Positions 1-8,149 of a stretch of 64,000 bases of DNA are shown piece after piece. Location of the stretch: NCBI GenBank assembly GCA_021555075.1, contig JAKGBX010000001.1:806001-870000 (forward strand), in the 5' to 3' direction. The notes under the pieces were generated by a model, which was given only the letters and a program-made list of their open reading frames with translations, had not been told where the DNA came from and made no database searches. The position numbers were made by a program, and so were the translations under genes. This stretch comes from Rhodobacteraceae bacterium LMO-JJ12 (GTDB lineage: Bacteria > Pseudomonadota > Alphaproteobacteria > Rhodobacterales > Rhodobacteraceae). Position 1 is the stretch's first letter. Every line of letters starts with the position of its first letter.

Positions 1-153
1 GCGGATTCTGCATGGGTGGCATATAAGCGAGCGCGCGCGCCGGGAAAAGCGGCAATGCGAGATAGGCTGCGCGGGGTTCTTGCCGTAAAGCGGGGCAGGG
101 GTTACCTCTTGGAGCTGAGATATTTGCTCTGGCTGAGCCGAAAGGAGACCGCA

Positions 154-2055
154 ATGCGCTGGATTTTCAGGATATTGGGTGCGTTGCTGGTGGCGGCGCT
201 GGTGCTTGTGGGTGGTCTGTTCCTGATGCCCGGCGAAAAGATTGCCGAAGTGGTGCTGAACCAGATCGAGGCCGCAACCGGGCGTGAGGTGACGCTTGAG
301 GGGGATGTCAGCGTCAGTTTCTATCCGGTCTTGGGCGTGCGCACCGGCGCGATGACGATTGCCAATGCTGATTGGTCCGACAAGGGTGCGATGCTGAAAG
401 CCGAAGCGCTGCATATCGGGGTCGAGACTGTGCCGCTTTTTTCAGGGCAAATCCGCATCCGAACGCTGGAGCTGACGCAGCCCGATCTGTTGCTTGAGCG
501 CGACAAGAGCGGGCGCGGCAACTGGGAAATCGCGACAGGCACGGCCAGCAGCGGCGGGCGGCAATTCGCGCTTGCACTGGACCATATTGAGATGAGCGGT
601 GGACGGGTGCGCTATCTCGATCAGACAGATGGCTCAAACCAGGAGTTTACCGGGCTTGATGCTGTGCTTGAGGCACCCGATCTTGCAGGGCCAGCCACGC
701 TGGAACTGGCGCTTGAGCCTGCGGGCGAGCGGGTGACGCTAAGCGCCAGCGTGCAGGGTCTTTTGCCCTTCCTGTCAGGTCAGCCGGTGGCCGTAAGCGC
801 CGATGTCGTGGCGGGCGGCGCAACCATGGGCTTTGTCGGGCGTGCCACGGCTACGGGCGACGCCGAAGGGCAGCTTGAAGCGAACCTGCCCTCGACGAAT
901 GCCGCGTTGCGCGCGCTGGGCATGGCCGGGGTGAACCCGCCCAAGGGGCTTGGGCAGGCAGTTACGGCCAAAGGGCTTGTCGTGCTCAAGGCGGGCAAAT
1001 CGCTTGCCCTGCGCAAGACGGCGCTCCGGCTTGACGACAACGCGTTCACCGGTGATCTCGATATTCAGTTCGGCGGCGATCGCCCCTATGTGACCGCGCG
1101 GCTTGATGCGGGGGATCTGGATTTTTCCGGCCTTTCGCAAGGCGGTAGCAGCGCGGGCGGCGAGGGCTGGCCAACCGCGGCTATCGACATGGGTGCGCTG
1201 GGCGCGTTGAACGGGCAGGCGCGGATCACGGCAAATTCGGTTGATCTTGGAACGCTCAAGTTCGGCGCGACCGACATCACCGCTACGCTTGATCGCAGCC
1301 GCGTGGTGTTCGCACTGGGACGGCTGGCGGGATATGGCGGCGCGTTTGGTGGCGAATTCGTGGTGAACAATCGCAGCGGTCTGTCTGTGGGTGGCAAATT
1401 GAGCGCAACAGCGGTCGAGGTGCGCGATCTTCTGAGCGATATGGCAGGCATTACGCGGCTTTCAGGCAAGGGCACGGCTTCGCTCAACTTCCTGGGCGTT
1501 GGCGGCTCTCTTGATGCGATTATGAAAAGCCTCAAGGGGGATGGCAGCATTGCGATGGACAAGGGCATGATCTCGGGGTTTGACCTCGACAAGCTGATGA
1601 GTTCGGGTGACGGGACGGGGGGGACCACGATCTTTGATCGCCTCGAGGCCGGATTCACCATGAGCAACGGCGATATGCTGAATGACGACCTGAAGATGAC
1701 CCTGCCGGGGTTTGAGGCCACGGGGAAAGGGCGGATCGGTCTTGGGCGGCGCGATATCGACTATCTCTTCACACCGGTGGCCTTGAAGGCGCGCGAGGGC
1801 AAGGGGCTGGCCTTTCCGGTGCGCATTCGTGGCCCATGGGCGGCGCCCAAGATCACGCCGGACGTGAAAGCGGCGATTGATCTCAATCTGGCAGAGGAAA
1901 AGAAGGCGCTGGAAAACAAGATTGAGAACAAGGTGAAAGAGAAGTTGAGCGAAGAACTCGATTTTGAAGTGGAAGAAGGCGAAAACCTTGAAGACGCGCT
2001 TGAACGCAAAGTCGAAGATGAACTCAAGAAGGGTTTGCTCAAGCTGTTCGAGTGA
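154..2055 (+). CDS. AsmA family protein
   Basis: Membrane-anchored protein of 633 residues with the AsmA-type layout: one N-terminal transmembrane helix at about residues 4-24, then a long periplasmic beta-rich region rich in G, D and L. AsmA relatives are thought to affect outer-membrane assembly or lipid transport; the precise role here is inferred from family only. The C-terminus is unusual: the last 50 or so residues are a highly charged Lys/Glu helix likely to be a coiled coil. I chose ATG 154 because AAAGGAG lies 7 bases upstream and the product then begins directly with the membrane anchor; the frame stays open to position 16 but the extra 46 residues look untranslated. It converges on gcrA. 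Confidence 0.85.
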   Translation: MRWIFRILGALLVAALVLVGGLFLMPGEKIAEVVLNQIEAATGREVTLEGDVSVSFYPVLGVRTGAMTIANADWSDKGAMLKAEALHIGVETVPLFSGQIRIRTLELTQPDLLLERDKSGRGNWEIATGTASSGGRQFALALDHIEMSGGRVRYLDQTDGSNQEFTGLDAVLEAPDLAGPATLELALEPAGERVTLSASVQGLLPFLSGQPVAVSADVVAGGATMGFVGRATATGDAEGQLEANLPSTNAALRALGMAGVNPPKGLGQAVTAKGLVVLKAGKSLALRKTALRLDDNAFTGDLDIQFGGDRPYVTARLDAGDLDFSGLSQGGSSAGGEGWPTAAIDMGALGALNGQARITANSVDLGTLKFGATDITATLDRSRVVFALGRLAGYGGAFGGEFVVNNRSGLSVGGKLSATAVEVRDLLSDMAGITRLSGKGTASLNFLGVGGSLDAIMKSLKGDGSIAMDKGMISGFDLDKLMSSGDGTGGTTIFDRLEAGFTMSNGDMLNDDLKMTLPGFEATGKGRIGLGRRDIDYLFTPVALKAREGKGLAFPVRIRGPWAAPKITPDVKAAIDLNLAEEKKALENKIENKVKEKLSEELDFEVEEGENLEDALERKVEDELKKGLLKLFE

Positions 2056-2165
2056 GGGCGCGTGCCACGCGCGGCTGGTTCCAAGAGCAAAGGTTGCAAT
2101 ATTGCGCATTGGGACCAGCAAAAGGGCGATTTTGACAATCCCCGAGGCCTGTGTCAGAGGCCCGT

Positions 2166-2187
2166 CTTCATCTTGCCAAAAATATCC
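2166..2187 (+). repeat. Degenerate copy of the AAATATCC dispersed repeat
   Basis: This stretch carries the CTTCATCTTGC and AAATATCC blocks shared by the other copies listed here, but lacks the GC-rich hairpin that normally follows. It lies in the convergent gap between the AsmA gene and gcrA, which otherwise shows only a short GCAATATTGC palindrome at 2096-2105. Confidence 0.5.
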
Positions 2188-2299
2188 AATCCCACGGGAT
2201 CACAGACGCAGGGCTTGCGCAAAAAACGCAACCCTTGGGTCACTGGCGACGCCAAAAGGCGACGCAAAGCCAGTTTGGAAGGTTACGAAAACCCGCGCA

Positions 2300-2881
2300 T
2301 TAGCGCTTGCGGTCGCGCCTGCTCGACATTGGCTGGAACGCCACGCCGACATGCGCTTCGCAATAAGGCTTGCCTGCTTGCACCGGCAAACCGCAGAACC
2401 AGAAATCATCGGTCGCAGGATCGCCAACCGGCCATTTGCAGGTCCGCTCAGTCAGCTCCATCAAGCCCAGACGTTTGGCTTTTTTCTCGACTTCGCTGAC
2501 TTTGGCCAGCGCTTCGGGGCTGATCTCGTTGGCCGAAGGCTGCGGCGGCAGCGGCTGACCGGCGGGTATGATCGCGCGGCGGGCGCGCGATATCACGGGC
2601 TCGGCCGGAGTTTCCGCCGCAGGGGCCGCCTCTTCCTTGGCCGGTTTGGCCGCGGGCTTGGTGCGTGACGGTGCGCGCGGCTTGGCCTCGGCTTTGGGGC
2701 TGGGTTTTGCCTTGGCTTCGGTTTTGGCGCCGGTCGCGCGGTTTGACAGGCCCAGGCGGTGCACCTTGCCGATGACCGCGTTGCGGGTCACCCCGCCCAG
2801 TTCCTTGGCGATCTGGCTGGCTGATTGGCCTTCGCCCCACATTTTCTTCAACAGTTCGACGCGTTCATCGGTCCAGGACAT
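2300..2881 (-). CDS. gcrA: GcrA cell cycle regulator
   Basis: Alphaproteobacterial transcription factor of 193 residues. In the family, GcrA binds sigma70 RNA polymerase and acts at promoters methylated by CcrM at GANTC. The N-terminus starts MSWTDERVELLKKMW and continues into the helix-turn-helix around SQIAKELGG and GKVHRLGLSNR. A low-complexity Ala/Lys/Pro linker of about 80 residues follows. The C-terminal domain has the conserved TCKWPVGDP and FCG segments and ends near YCEAHV. ATG 2881 gives the canonical MSWT start; an upstream in-frame ATG at 2917 would add 12 atypical residues. The gene lies 112 bp downstream of the DMT transporter on the same strand. Confidence 0.95.
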   Translation of the reverse strand: MSWTDERVELLKKMWGEGQSASQIAKELGGVTRNAVIGKVHRLGLSNRATGAKTEAKAKPSPKAEAKPRAPSRTKPAAKPAKEEAAPAAETPAEPVISRARRAIIPAGQPLPPQPSANEISPEALAKVSEVEKKAKRLGLMELTERTCKWPVGDPATDDFWFCGLPVQAGKPYCEAHVGVAFQPMSSRRDRKR

Positions 2882-2993
2882 CGTTCGTTCCCATTTGAAA
2901 AGGCGGCCACATGGCAAGGGCCGCCCTGAAAATTCTCTTGGCCCCTATTTTAAACAAGCGGGCGTCAGGTGCAAGGCGCAACTGGATGTGGCG

Positions 2994-3890
2994 TCACGGC
3001 ATCCTGTCACGCCGCGCCAGCCATGCCTCGCGCCAAGCCAAAAGGGCGGCGCCCGTGATGATGATAGCGGCCCCGAAGATCGAGATGGCATCGGGCCAGA
3101 CCCCGAAGATTGCCGCATCAAACAGCGTGGCAAATACCAGCGTGGCATAGGCGAAGGGCACGATGAAACTGGCCTCGGCCCGCCCCATGGCGTTGACATA
3201 GCACGCCTGCGCCAATGCCATGAAAACGCCCACTGCTGCCAACACAGCCCATTGCGCTGTATTGGGTGTTTCCCAGATGAACACGGCGGCGACTGACGCG
3301 ATAATCAACCCGAAGCTATTGTTTATAAAGAGAATTTGTAACGGCCCTTCGCGCCCTGACAAAAGCTTGATCAGCACGATTTCAAAGCCCATCACCACAG
3401 CCGCCCCCAAAGCAAGAAGCGCGGCGGGCTGAAAGCTTTCGGGCGTGGGGCGCAGCAACACCAACGCGCCGATCAGCGCGACACCTGCCGCCGCAAAACG
3501 CACGGGGCCGACCCGTTCGCCCAGAATCGGGATTGCCAGAACCATCGCAAAGACCGGATTGAGAAAGCTGATCGCAGTGGCATCGGCCAGCGGAATGAAG
3601 CTGACGGCGGCAAACATCAGGCTGATCCCGCTCCACCCGCCAAGCGTGCGCAAGGCGTGTAGCGGCAGGTTGGGCCGGGAAATTTTTAACCGCATCACGG
3701 CTGCTGTCGAAGCAATCAGCATCCAGGCAAAGAGAAACCGCCCGTGGCTGACCTGCAATGGGTGCAGCGGTTCACCCAGTCGTGGCGAAGTGGCCAGCTT
3801 GGCCATCAGCGTCGACGCCGCGATAAATACGGAAGCCGTGAGCATAAAGCCCACGGCAAGGCGTGGATTGGAGGTGGCGGGTTTGAACAT
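2994..3890 (-). CDS. DMT superfamily (EamA) permease
   Basis: Integral membrane protein of 298 residues with about ten hydrophobic helices in two EamA repeats, the usual length for a drug/metabolite transporter. The second half has the typical SFIVPFAYATLVFATLFD segment. Members export amino acids or other small metabolites; nothing visible fixes the substrate. I use ATG 3890 (product MFKPATSNPRL) because the 14 residues added by ATG 3932 are basic and look like leader sequence. It sits between an ankyrin gene and gcrA, all on the minus strand, with gaps near 100 bp, so co-transcription is possible but not shown. Confidence 0.85.
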   Translation of the reverse strand: MFKPATSNPRLAVGFMLTASVFIAASTLMAKLATSPRLGEPLHPLQVSHGRFLFAWMLIASTAAVMRLKISRPNLPLHALRTLGGWSGISLMFAAVSFIPLADATAISFLNPVFAMVLAIPILGERVGPVRFAAAGVALIGALVLLRPTPESFQPAALLALGAAVVMGFEIVLIKLLSGREGPLQILFINNSFGLIIASVAAVFIWETPNTAQWAVLAAVGVFMALAQACYVNAMGRAEASFIVPFAYATLVFATLFDAAIFGVWPDAISIFGAAIIITGAALLAWREAWLARRDRMP

Positions 3891-3977
3891 CGCCGCAGTC
3901 CTGCGCCAGCCCCTGTCAGGGTGCAAGCGCAAATCTGCTCTGGGGGTTCAGGCGCGCGCCACGCGCCCGCCTCCGCC

Positions 3978-4391
3978 TCAGCTTTTGTTCAAGAGCGCAA
4001 GGCTCTCGACCAACCCGTCGAAATACTCTGGCACCTCGCCATTGTCCTCGTCGAGTTCGCGCGCGATCCATGCGACAAGCCCGCCATCGGGGCCCGCCAG
4101 AGGATCGGCGCCGTGCGCCAGCAGCAACGCCAGTTTGGCAGGTTCTGGCGCGGCCAGCATCAGTGCGGTTTCCCCGGCATCAAAGCAAAGCGTGACATCG
4201 CCTGCCAGGGCTGCATTGGCATCTGCACCGGCATCAAGAAGGGTGCGAACATCGTTCAATGTGCCATCGACAATGGCACGCAAGAGCGGCGTGCGCCCCC
4301 AACGGTCGCGCGCTTCCAGCGCTCCTGTCGGGAGAGGGAAGGGCATGGATTTGGCGCGGGTGGCGTCGAGGGAATGGATCTGTGCACTCAT
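3978..4391 (-). CDS. Small ankyrin-repeat protein
   Basis: 137-residue protein with two to three ankyrin-like repeats: RDRWGRTPLLRAIVDG and LLDAGADANAAL form one, and ETALMLAAPEPAKLALLLAH with GADP another. No signal peptide or membrane helix is visible, so it is probably a cytosolic protein-interaction module. The partner is unknown. It is transcribed away from the argD leader region. Confidence 0.75.
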   Translation of the reverse strand: MSAQIHSLDATRAKSMPFPLPTGALEARDRWGRTPLLRAIVDGTLNDVRTLLDAGADANAALAGDVTLCFDAGETALMLAAPEPAKLALLLAHGADPLAGPDGGLVAWIARELDEDNGEVPEYFDGLVESLALLNKS

Positions 4392-4513
4392 GGGAGAAGC
4401 CTTTCTGGCCAGGTTTTATTGCTGCTCGATTGGAAACAGTTGTTGCGCCTAACCGTGGCGGAAAAACGGCGCGCGCGGGGAAAGTTGCGGGCAAGTCGGC
4501 GCGCGCAGACCTC

Positions 4514-4542
4514 TTTACAGCGCCTTCGCCAACCGCTATCTG
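4514..4542 (+). promoter_or_regulatory. Candidate sigma70 promoter of the argD-argF leader
   Basis: TTTACA at 4514-4519 and TATCTG at 4537-4542 are separated by exactly 17 bases. The -35 matches the consensus at 5 of 6 positions; the -10 matches only 3 of 6. Seven bases past the -10 is position 4549, the A of the leader ORF start codon, so the predicted transcript would begin with AUG. This would explain why no Shine-Dalgarno is seen before the leader ORF. Inference from spacing only. Confidence 0.45.
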
Positions 4543-4548
4543 ACAGCT

Positions 4549-4593
4549 ATGACCAAGAGCATGCGCCCTCATCTGATCCGACGCCGACGCTGA
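4549..4593 (+). CDS. Arginine-rich leader peptide upstream of argD-argF
   Basis: A 14-codon ORF encoding MTKSMRPHLIRRRR. Five of the 14 codons are Arg, the last four in tandem just before TGA (CGA CGC CGA CGC). Two are CGA, which is normally uncommon in GC-rich genomes. The stop codon is 8 bases from a terminator-like hairpin at 4602-4632, and the next genes are argD and argF, both in arginine biosynthesis. This is the layout of a ribosome-mediated attenuator such as the trp and ilv leaders. There is no good Shine-Dalgarno; translation may be leaderless, as known for trpL of Sinorhizobium meliloti. The ORF and its composition are seen; the regulatory role is inferred. Confidence 0.6.
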   Translation: MTKSMRPHLIRRRR

Positions 4594-4601
4594 TGCGTCC
4601 C

Positions 4602-4638
4602 AAACGGCTGCGCGCCTTGCGCCGGGCCGTTTTCTCTT
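4602..4638 (+). terminator. Attenuator-type terminator before argD
   Basis: AAACGGC (4602-4608) pairs with GCCGTTT (4626-4632). An inner GCGC/GCGC stem (4610-4613 with 4619-4622) lies inside, and the hairpin is followed by a T-rich run, TTTTCTCTT, ending at 4638. It lies between the Arg leader ORF and argD with no other gene to terminate, which supports an attenuator. A small pausing hairpin is also possible from GACGC (4586-4590) with GCGTC (4595-4599). I could not find a convincing longer antiterminator pairing. Confidence 0.6.
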
Positions 4639-4749
4639 GATCATCGCCGCCTGTTCTTGCGGCTCCCCATCACCAGAATCACCAAAAATATTGACGAAGC
4701 GCCCCGGCTGAGGCACTCACGGGGCTTGTCGATGCGAAAGGAAACGCAC

Positions 4750-5937
4750 ATGATCCCGTCTGTTCTGCCCACATACAACCGCGCGGCGCTGCAATTCGTC
4801 AAAGGCGAAGGCAGCTGGTTGATCGAAGCCGACGGGCGACGCTTCCTTGATTTTGGGTCGGGTATTGCCGTCAACGCGCTGGGCCATGCCAACCCGGAGC
4901 TGACCGAAGTGCTGAACGATCAGGCGAGCAAGCTCTGGCACGTCTCCAACCTCTATCAGATTCCCCAGCAGCAGCGGCTTGCCGACCTGCTGGTCGAACA
5001 TACCTTCGCCGACACGGTGTTTTTTACCAATTCAGGCACCGAGGCCTGCGAGCTGGCGGTGAAGATGGCGCGCAAATACTGGTATGATCAGGGCGCGCCC
5101 GAGCGGGTTGAGATCATCGCCTTCGAAGGTGCCTTTCATGGTCGCTCCGCTGCCGGGATCGCCGCCGCCGGGTCCGAGAAGATGACCAAGGGTTTCGGCC
5201 CGCTGCTGCCCGGGTTCAAACATTTGCCCTGGGGCGATATCGACGCCGTGCGCGCGGCGTTGAGTGAGACAACGGCGGCGATCATCGTCGAGCCGGTGCA
5301 GGGCGAAGGCGGCATCCGCCCGCTCGAAGATGATACGCTGCGCGCCCTGCGTGCGCTCTGTGACGAGACTGGCACGCTGTTGATCCTCGACGAGGTGCAA
5401 TGCGGCATGGGGCGCACCGGGCGTCTCTTTGCCCATGAATGGGCCGGGATCACACCCGATATCATGATGGTGGCCAAGGGTATCGGTGGCGGCTTCCCCC
5501 TGGGCGCCGTGCTGGCCAACGAGCGCGCCGCCAGTGGCATGACGGCAGGCACCCACGGCTCGACCTATGGCGGCAACCCGTTGGGCTGTGCCATCGGCGC
5601 GAAAGTGGTCGAGATCATCGCCGATCCGGCCTTTCTCGCCCAGGTCAACGCACGCGCCGGCTTCCTTCGTCAAAAGCTGGAAGGGCTTGTGGCGGCACAC
5701 CCCGAGGTGTTCGAAGAGGTGCGCGGCACCGGCTTGATGCTGGGCCTCAAATGCAAGGCGGCCAATATGGATGTGGTCAATGCCGGCTACGCCCACGAGG
5801 TGATCACCGTGCCCGCAGCGGAAAACGTGATCCGCCTGCTGCCTCCGCTCAATATCACCGAAGACGACATGGCCGAGGCTGTAAAGCGGCTTGAGGCCGC
5901 TGCCACGCAGATCGAGACCACATCTTCCTCTGACTGA
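4750..5937 (+). CDS. argD: Acetylornithine aminotransferase
   Basis: Class III PLP-dependent aminotransferase of 395 residues. It converts N-acetylglutamate semialdehyde to N-acetylornithine in arginine synthesis and may also serve in lysine synthesis. Visible landmarks are the phosphate-binding NSGTEA near residue 94, the [12 protein letters not shown] segment around residues 213-224 with the PLP-contacting Asp, and the Schiff-base lysine K243 in [16 protein letters not shown] 4750 follows GAAAGGA. The region from 4639 contains a GCCCCG/CGGGGC stem in the 5' untranslated leader. The last residues and the stop codon overlap a dispersed repeat (see 5921). argF follows after 64 bases, so the two are probably one operon under the leader at 4549. 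Confidence 0.96.
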   Translation: MIPSVLPTYNRAALQFVKGEGSWLIEADGRRFLDFGSGIAVNALGHANPELTEVLNDQASKLWHVSNLYQIPQQQRLADLLVEHTFADTVFFTNSGTEACELAVKMARKYWYDQGAPERVEIIAFEGAFHGRSAAGIAAAGSEKMTKGFGPLLPGFKHLPWGDIDAVRAALSETTAAIIVEPVQGEGGIRPLEDDTLRALRALCDETGTLLILDEVQCGMGRTGRLFAHEWAGITPDIMMVAKGIGGGFPLGAVLANERAASGMTAGTHGSTYGGNPLGCAIGAKVVEIIADPAFLAQVNARAGFLRQKLEGLVAAHPEVFEEVRGTGLMLGLKCKAANMDVVNAGYAHEVITVPAAENVIRLLPPLNITEDDMAEAVKRLEAAATQIETTSSSD

Positions 5938-5972
5938 AAATATCCCGGAGGGTCCAGGGGGCTGGCCCCCCG
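5921..5972 (+). repeat. Dispersed AAATATCCC repeat overlapping the argD 3' end
   Basis: The copy starts with CATCTTCCTCTGACTGA, runs through AAATATCCC and ends in the hairpin GGGGGC-TG-GCCCCC at 5957-5970. Bases 5922-5946 are identical to 13952-13976. The argD stop codon (5935-5937) and its last residues, SSSD, fall inside the repeat, and argF starts 30 bases after it. Confidence 0.75.
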
Positions 5973-6001
5973 GCTCTGCCCTTGAGACCAGGACATTACA
6001 C

Positions 6002-6928
6002 ATGAACCATTTTCTCGACATTCACAAAACCGACCCCAGCGACCTCAAAGGCATGATTGCCCAGGCGCGCAGCATGAAAGATGCGCGGGCGGGCCGCTCC
6101 AAGGGCGCGCCCGACGACGAGCAGCCGCTCAAGGACAAGATGGTGGCGCTGATCTTTGAAAAACCCTCGACCCGCACGCGTGTGTCTTTTGATGTCGGCG
6201 TGCGCCAGATGGGAGGGCAGACCATGGTGCTGTCGGGACAGGACATGCAACTCGGCCATGGCGAGACAATCGCCGACACCGCCCGCGTTCTGAGCCGTTA
6301 TGTCGATATGATCATGATCCGCACCTTCGATGAAACCGTGCTGCTGGAACTGGCCGAATACGCCGATGTGCCGGTGATCAACGGGCTGACCGATCGCACC
6401 CACCCCTGTCAGATCATGGCCGATGTGATGACCTATGAGGAACATCGCGGGTCGATCAGGGGCAAGAAGGTGGTGTGGTGTGGTGACGGCAACAATGTCT
6501 GCGCCTCGTTCCTGCATGCCGCCGGACAATTCGGCTTCGATCTGACCTTTGCCGGGCCGATGCAGTTGGAGCCGGAACCCGAATTCATCGGCTTTGCCCG
6601 CGAAAAGGGATCGAAAGTGATCATCGAGCGCGATGCCGTCAAAGCGGTCGAGGGGGCCGATCTGGTGGCGGCAGATACCTGGGTCAGTATGCACGACAGC
6701 CAATCCAACAAGGAGCGCCGCCACAATATGCTGCGCCCCTATCAGGTGAATGATGCGCTGATGGCGCATGCCAAGCCGGACGCGCTGTTCATGCATTGCC
6801 TGCCCGCGCATCGCGACGAGGAAGTGACCAGCGCCGTGATGGACGGGCCGCATTCGGTGGTGTTTGATGAGGCGGAAAACCGGCTGCATGCGCAAAAGGC
6901 GGTGATGCGCTGGTGCCTCGGTGTGTGA
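6002..6928 (+). CDS. argF: Ornithine carbamoyltransferase
   Basis: Carbamoylates ornithine to citrulline with carbamoyl phosphate. The 308-residue product has the carbamoyl-phosphate loop STRTR at residues 56-60, the HPCQIMAD segment, and the ornithine-binding [11 protein letters not shown] near the C-terminus, all canonical for the family. ATG 6002 gives [12 protein letters not shown], the expected start; the frame is open upstream through the repeat but that part would be spurious. It is the second gene of argD-argF. The 193 bases after it up to panE hold a weak CATGTGCC/GGCGCATG hairpin near 6950 and another copy of the dispersed repeat. Confidence 0.97.
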   Translation: MNHFLDIHKTDPSDLKGMIAQARSMKDARAGRSKGAPDDEQPLKDKMVALIFEKPSTRTRVSFDVGVRQMGGQTMVLSGQDMQLGHGETIADTARVLSRYVDMIMIRTFDETVLLELAEYADVPVINGLTDRTHPCQIMADVMTYEEHRGSIRGKKVVWCGDGNNVCASFLHAAGQFGFDLTFAGPMQLEPEPEFIGFAREKGSKVIIERDAVKAVEGADLVAADTWVSMHDSQSNKERRHNMLRPYQVNDALMAHAKPDALFMHCLPAHRDEEVTSAVMDGPHSVVFDEAENRLHAQKAVMRWCLGV

Positions 6929-7093
6929 CCTCGCGCAGCTGACCCCGTCATGTGCCTTGCGGCGCATGGCGCTGAGGCACCGCAGGCCACTTGCGTTATC
7001 AAACCCAGGGAAACGGCGGGATCGTGTCTTGTGACCACGAACAGCGATCCTTTCAAGTTACCTGTTATATGCATGGCAGGGGCGGGAGCCTCC

Positions 7094-7120
7094 GGCGGGG
7101 ATATTTGTGGTCAGAGGAAG
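7094..7120 (-). repeat. Dispersed AAATATCCC repeat overlapping the panE ribosome binding site
   Basis: Read on the minus strand this is CTTCCTCTGAC, three variable bases, then AAATATCCCCGCC, matching the copies at 5921 and 13952 except for the three central bases. Read on the plus strand its end becomes AGAGGAAG, immediately before the panE ATG at 7122. Confidence 0.65.
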
Positions 7121-7121
7121 C

Positions 7122-8117
7122 ATGGGGTGTGCGATGGATGAGCCGGTGATCGTTGTGGCGGGGGCCGGGGCCGTGGGCTGTTTTGTTGGCGGATTGCTTG
7201 CAGCGGCGGGGCGGGATGTGCGTCTGCTGGCACGGGCGCGGATGGTTGAGGAGATCGGGGCGCACGGGCTGCGGCTGACGGATTTTGCCGGGATGGAGGC
7301 CGTGGCCGCGCCCGAAGCGAGCGCGCAGCCGGAAATCCTTGCGAATGCCGATATCGTGCTTGTCTGCGTAAAGGGGGGTGCGACGCAGGAGATGGGGCGG
7401 CTGGTGGCGCGTCATGCGCCCGAGCGGTCGGTGATTGTGAGCCTGCAAAACGGCGTCGGGAATGCAGACGTCTTGCGCCAGACCCTGCCGGGGCGCGATG
7501 TACGTGCCGGGGTGGTCGGTTTCAACGTGGTGGCGCAGGGAGAGGGAAGATTTCACCGCTCAACCAGCGGCGAGATAATGATCGAGGCCGGGCCGGGTGA
7601 TCTGGCCGGGCTGCTGGAGGTACCGGGGCTGGAGGTGGATGAGCATTCCGGAATCGAGGCGCTGCAATGGGGCAAGTTGGTGCTGAACCTGACAAACGCG
7701 GTGAACGCGCTGGCGGGGCTGAGTCTGCGCGACATGCTGCTTGATCGCGGATGGCGTCGGGTGATGGCGGCGCAGATGCGCGAAGCGCTGGCGGTGCTGA
7801 AGACCGCCGGGATCGAGGTGCGTGTGCCTGCGGCGGCGCCTGGCTGGGTTATTCCGTGGATATTGCGCCTTCCGACACCAGTATTTGCAAGGGTGGCGGC
7901 GCCGATGCTGACGGTGGACGCATTGGCGCGCACGTCGATGGTTGCGGATCTCGAATCCGGGCGCAAAACCGAGATCGACCATTTCCAGGGCAAGATCCTG
8001 GAGTTGGGGCGTGCGCATGATGTGCAGGTGCCGGTGAATGCGCGGGTGCTGGAATTGGTCAAGCAGGCCGAGACGCGGGGCGCGCGGGCGCATTCGGTGG
8101 CCGAGGTGTTGGCCTAG
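7122..8117 (+). CDS. panE: 2-dehydropantoate 2-reductase (ketopantoate reductase) family
   Basis: NADPH-dependent reductase that makes pantoate for coenzyme A; 331 residues from this start. The N-terminal Rossmann motif is GAGAVGCFVGG. Further family marks are LVCVKGG, the VSLQNGVGN segment, and a C-terminal helical domain with KLVLNLTNAVNAL. Starts at 7107 (GTG), 7122 (ATG) and 7134 (ATG) are all possible. I chose 7122 because AGAGGA ends 3 bases before it, although that spacing is short; 7134 would start directly with MDEPVIVVAGAG. Since several PanE-family members act on other 2-oxoacids, the exact substrate is inferred. Confidence 0.88.
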   Translation: MGCAMDEPVIVVAGAGAVGCFVGGLLAAAGRDVRLLARARMVEEIGAHGLRLTDFAGMEAVAAPEASAQPEILANADIVLVCVKGGATQEMGRLVARHAPERSVIVSLQNGVGNADVLRQTLPGRDVRAGVVGFNVVAQGEGRFHRSTSGEIMIEAGPGDLAGLLEVPGLEVDEHSGIEALQWGKLVLNLTNAVNALAGLSLRDMLLDRGWRRVMAAQMREALAVLKTAGIEVRVPAAAPGWVIPWILRLPTPVFARVAAPMLTVDALARTSMVADLESGRKTEIDHFQGKILELGRAHDVQVPVNARVLELVKQAETRGARAHSVAEVLA

Positions 8118-8149
8118 AACGGGCCTTTTGCCCAGCCAGCCTTTTCAGG

